A DNA stretch of 64,000 nt from Acanthosepion esculentum (taxonomy: Eukaryota > Mollusca > Cephalopoda > Sepiida > Sepiidae), in contig OZ038496.1 of assembly GCA_964036315.1 (NCBI GenBank), positions 11,284,035-11,348,034 of the forward strand. Reading direction: 5' to 3'. The position numbers and the translations under genes are program-made. Of this stretch, positions 61,177 to 64,000 are shown piece by piece. The notes under the pieces are model-generated. The model was not told the DNA's origin, did not search any database, and saw only the letters and a list, made by a program, of their open reading frames with translations. Each line of letters starts with the position of its first letter. The stretch's first letter is position 1.

Positions 61177-61548
<372 letters not shown>

Positions 61549-62152
61549 CATAATTTAATTGATTTAAAATATGGTTTTTTCGCTACACAGTGATAAGCAT
61601 GTTTCAAAAATGGAAGCTAGAAACTTCGAATTTAATTTTGTTATTAAATTAAAGATATTAGTTCCATTTCCTGGTCAAGCGAATTTTGGATTAACTTATT
61701 TTTTTAAATTTACAGTTTTAAAGGCACGGCAAAGATTCATAATTGAGTGTTTCCATGGATACCGAGAAATCCATTCATCTAGACAAGGGGTGGTAGGGTG
61801 TTCAATTTTTTAGTTTTCGTTGTATCAGTTAATAGTTACATTCGAAAGCGGGGTTATGTTTAGGGATGGGTAGGGATGTATTTTTGAACAAATTCTAACA
61901 TCCGTTAAATGCATGTCATCTGGGTTTTTATAAAAATTTTATTTTTAACGGCAAAAATTCTTACGGTATTTTTTCTATTTGTATACTTAAAGATTTTTGT
62001 GGGCTGTTAAGGCTAGAATATGTTTTAACTATATTTCTAAAAATTTTCATTTTTAATTTTTAATATTTAATTTACTATATTTCTTTTTAAAACCAAGTAA
62101 ATGTATTAGAATTAATTACAGTACGTAAAATTATTTTTTCTTATCGAGTATA

Positions 62153-62154
<2 letters not shown>
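61549..62154. other. Unclassified, possible palindrome-arm relative
   Basis: 61572-61615 (TTTTTTCGCTACACAGTG, CATGTTTCAAAAATGG) recalls the arm at 39700-39745. The remainder has an 80-residue frame (61571-61813) without a recognised domain. Confidence 0.35.
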
Positions 62155-62212
<58 letters not shown>

Positions 62213-62243
62213 GTTTGATGCATATATATATATATATATATAC
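62155..62243. repeat. (TA)n with duplicated ACGTTTGATGCAT
   Basis: Two TA arrays, each followed by ACGTTTGATGCAT, a small tandem duplication. Confidence 0.93.
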
Positions 62244-63263
62244 GTTTGATGCATTGAATTTTATTTCTTTATTTTTTCTTATTTATTATATTCCGTGTTT
62301 CCGTTTTTTTCTTCTTTACTTTCTTTCTGTCGCTTATTTATTTCAATTTTCTTTCTCTTTATATCGTTTTCTTCACTTTTATAGTTTCTGGCATTCATTT
62401 ATTGCATCTTGAGTATTTTTTTTTTGTTTTATTTCGGAGATTTGTGTTTCCGTGCGTTTTTGCTTATTTTCAATTTATTCCATCTTGGATTAGTTCATTA
62501 GATACATTTCTCTTCATTACTTTTAAAAAAAATTATTTTCATTTCTTTCTTTTACATGGCTATCTTCTTTTATCGGTCGCTTCCTTTCCCCTACCGTTAC
62601 GTTCTGGTTTTCTTAATTCATTTCAATATTTTCATTTGTCTATCCACTATTTTTTTATTCATTTTTCTTTCATCTAAAAATATTCTTCGATTCTGAATTT
62701 CTAATTTTTATTTCTTTTTCTTTTTCTTCTTCAGCATGTCTTTTTTTTTAGTTTGTATTTTCTATTTCTTTCTTTTTCTCACTACACACAATGCTGATAA
62801 GGAGTTGCAGATAATTCCCTGATTAGATTCAATGCTGTTCAATAGAGCTTGACGTCAGGCATTTGCATTTTGAGAGACCAGCATTCATAACGAAAACTAA
62901 TCATCTAGGGTTAAAAATCATTTTCGGGAAATCGATAATCAATAATTAACATATCCGGGAAAAGCCAAAACAAAAAACCGTCATATTTCAAAACGGTGGA
63001 ACACAATTTTGTTTCAAATAGTTACACAAATAAGAAGGCGATATAATAGATTTTAGCTCGTAGATCTATAACAGTCTCGTAATTTTTTTTATATACAATG
63101 TCGAGACAGACCAACTTCTTCCTCAAATCTCTAATTTATTCATCGTAACCTACGATTTTTTCTAGAGTTTCCTGTTCACTGATATCTGAAGGACTCCCAA
63201 ATTCATCTCCCCACAGTATTCCGATATTTCAATTTCAATTTACATTTTTATTATTATTTCTCT

Positions 63264-63265
<2 letters not shown>
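62244..63265. other. T-rich, no gene seen
   Basis: Pyrimidine-rich to 62790, then AT-rich without features. Open frames are F/L-rich artefacts. Confidence 0.5.
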
Positions 63266-63327
<62 letters not shown>

Positions 63328-63329
63328 AG

Positions 63330-63386
<57 letters not shown>

Positions 63387-63493
63387 TGAAAAGAGATAGG
63401 TAGATAGATAGATATATAGATATGAAAAGACATAGATATAGATATATGGAGAGAGGAGTATGAAAAGAGACAGACTAACATACACATATACAC

Positions 63494-63531
<38 letters not shown>

Positions 63532-63533
63532 TC

Positions 63534-63564
<31 letters not shown>

Positions 63565-63646
63565 TGAAAAGAGGAGATATATCCACATATAAAAAATTAT
63601 TTTTTGTATGGTAGAGATTCAAATGTTTTCTTGGACTAGTGATAAG

Positions 63647-63721
<75 letters not shown>

Positions 63722-63723
63722 GC

Positions 63724-63776
<53 letters not shown>

Positions 63777-63780
63777 TGAA
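63266..63780. repeat. (TA)n and (GATA)n compound arrays
   Basis: TA (63266-63324), GATA with TATGAAAAGA interruptions (63325-63575), a 75-bp unique spacer, TA (63652-63718), GATA (63725-63777). TATGAAAAGAGATAG(A/G)TAG recurs as a higher-order unit. Confidence 0.95.
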
Positions 63781-64000
63781 AATATGTTTCATGTAACTCA
63801 TGTTTACTTCGGCGTTTCTTGGCTATATATGTATAAACACTCGTTAAACTTCTGTCATTTCTCGATTCTCTTGTACTTGTATTGGAGTATGCGTGTGCTA
63901 TTGAATTATTTTCGATTGATGGATGTTGATTAATTGTTTAATTTTTCATATTCCTTCATCATTTTTTTATATTTTCTCATGAATCTTTCTCTTGTTCTTT
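63781..64000. other. AT-rich, nothing recognised
   Basis: No feature seen to the window end. Confidence 0.4.

Overview
This is eukaryotic, AT-rich, repeat-dominated DNA. I found no intact host protein-coding gene and no convincing host exon. The mix suggests a coleoid cephalopod, most likely an octopus: dozens of long (TA)n, (GT)n and (GATA)n arrays, many degraded LINEs, several tRNA-derived SINE families sharing the 3' tail GGCCTTGTGCCACAT, Tc1/mariner transposons and Penelope-like elements. The species is an inference from this content, not something the sequence proves. The window is best read as intergenic or deep intronic DNA made of layered transposable elements.

Layout. 1-4.4 kb: a ~50-bp minisatellite, a tRNA-like SINE, a 47-bp palindromic satellite and microsatellites. 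4.4-8.3 kb: a LINE 3' end, a chimeric 5S rRNA/tRNA-like SINE, a composite repeat, a MITE, then a 107-bp satellite running into a tRNA-centred foldback element. 9.5-13 kb: a LINE end, a 381-bp tandem element carrying a textbook type I hammerhead ribozyme (11062-11108), a Penelope-like GIY-YIG remnant, and a second tRNA-like element with a hammerhead (12547-12690, minus). 13-21 kb: a broken Tc1-like transposase, long microsatellites, a 153-bp tandem tRNA-like/hammerhead dimer (16515-16806), LINE ends, and a 1.27-kb Tc1-like transposon with terminal repeats inside a (TA)n array. 21-33 kb: hammerhead-like and palindromic elements, degenerate tandem repeats, LINE pieces, two more foldbacks, the second 5S-SINE and second composite repeat, and a 16-bp satellite. 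33-41 kb: a second Penelope-like remnant, RTE-like fragments, a tRNA-centred foldback, an ~88-bp minisatellite and another palindrome. 41-50 kb: many LINE copies, one interrupted by a solo LTR with target duplication, a third 107-bp array, a hAT relic and RTE fragments. 50-57 kb: a decayed Tc1-like transposon, pyrimidine-rich tracts, and a second LINE family interrupted by a LINE A patch and the third composite repeat. 57-64 kb: palindromic repeat copies, a 2.3-kb 5'-truncated LINE, a second tRNA-centred foldback and (GATA)n arrays.

The most interesting system is the set of small tRNA-like units ending in hammerhead self-cleaving motifs (10.6-11.3, 12.5-12.7 and 16.5-16.8 kb), in tandem or inverted copies, with Penelope-like remnants in the same window. 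The architecture matches that known for metazoan retrozymes and for hammerhead-bearing SINEs: a non-autonomous RNA that can self-cleave to unit length, perhaps circularise, and be reverse transcribed in trans. The best core has every invariant nucleotide, plus a perfect 6-bp helix I. Other notable items are the 5S/tRNA-like chimeric SINE, foldback elements with tRNA-like centres, and an inverted LINE-(TA)n-SINE-(TA)n-hairpin block shared by 42.35-43.20 and 58.31-59.16 kb.

Names used below: LINE A is a CR1/Jockey-like LINE whose copies end in a conserved tail containing GTAACCCCTTGCGTGCTAG and TGAAATGCTTAAAA. LINE B is a second, related LINE. RTE denotes fragments resembling the C-terminal region of RTE-type LINE proteins. 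All coordinates of degraded elements are approximate to about 10-30 bp.
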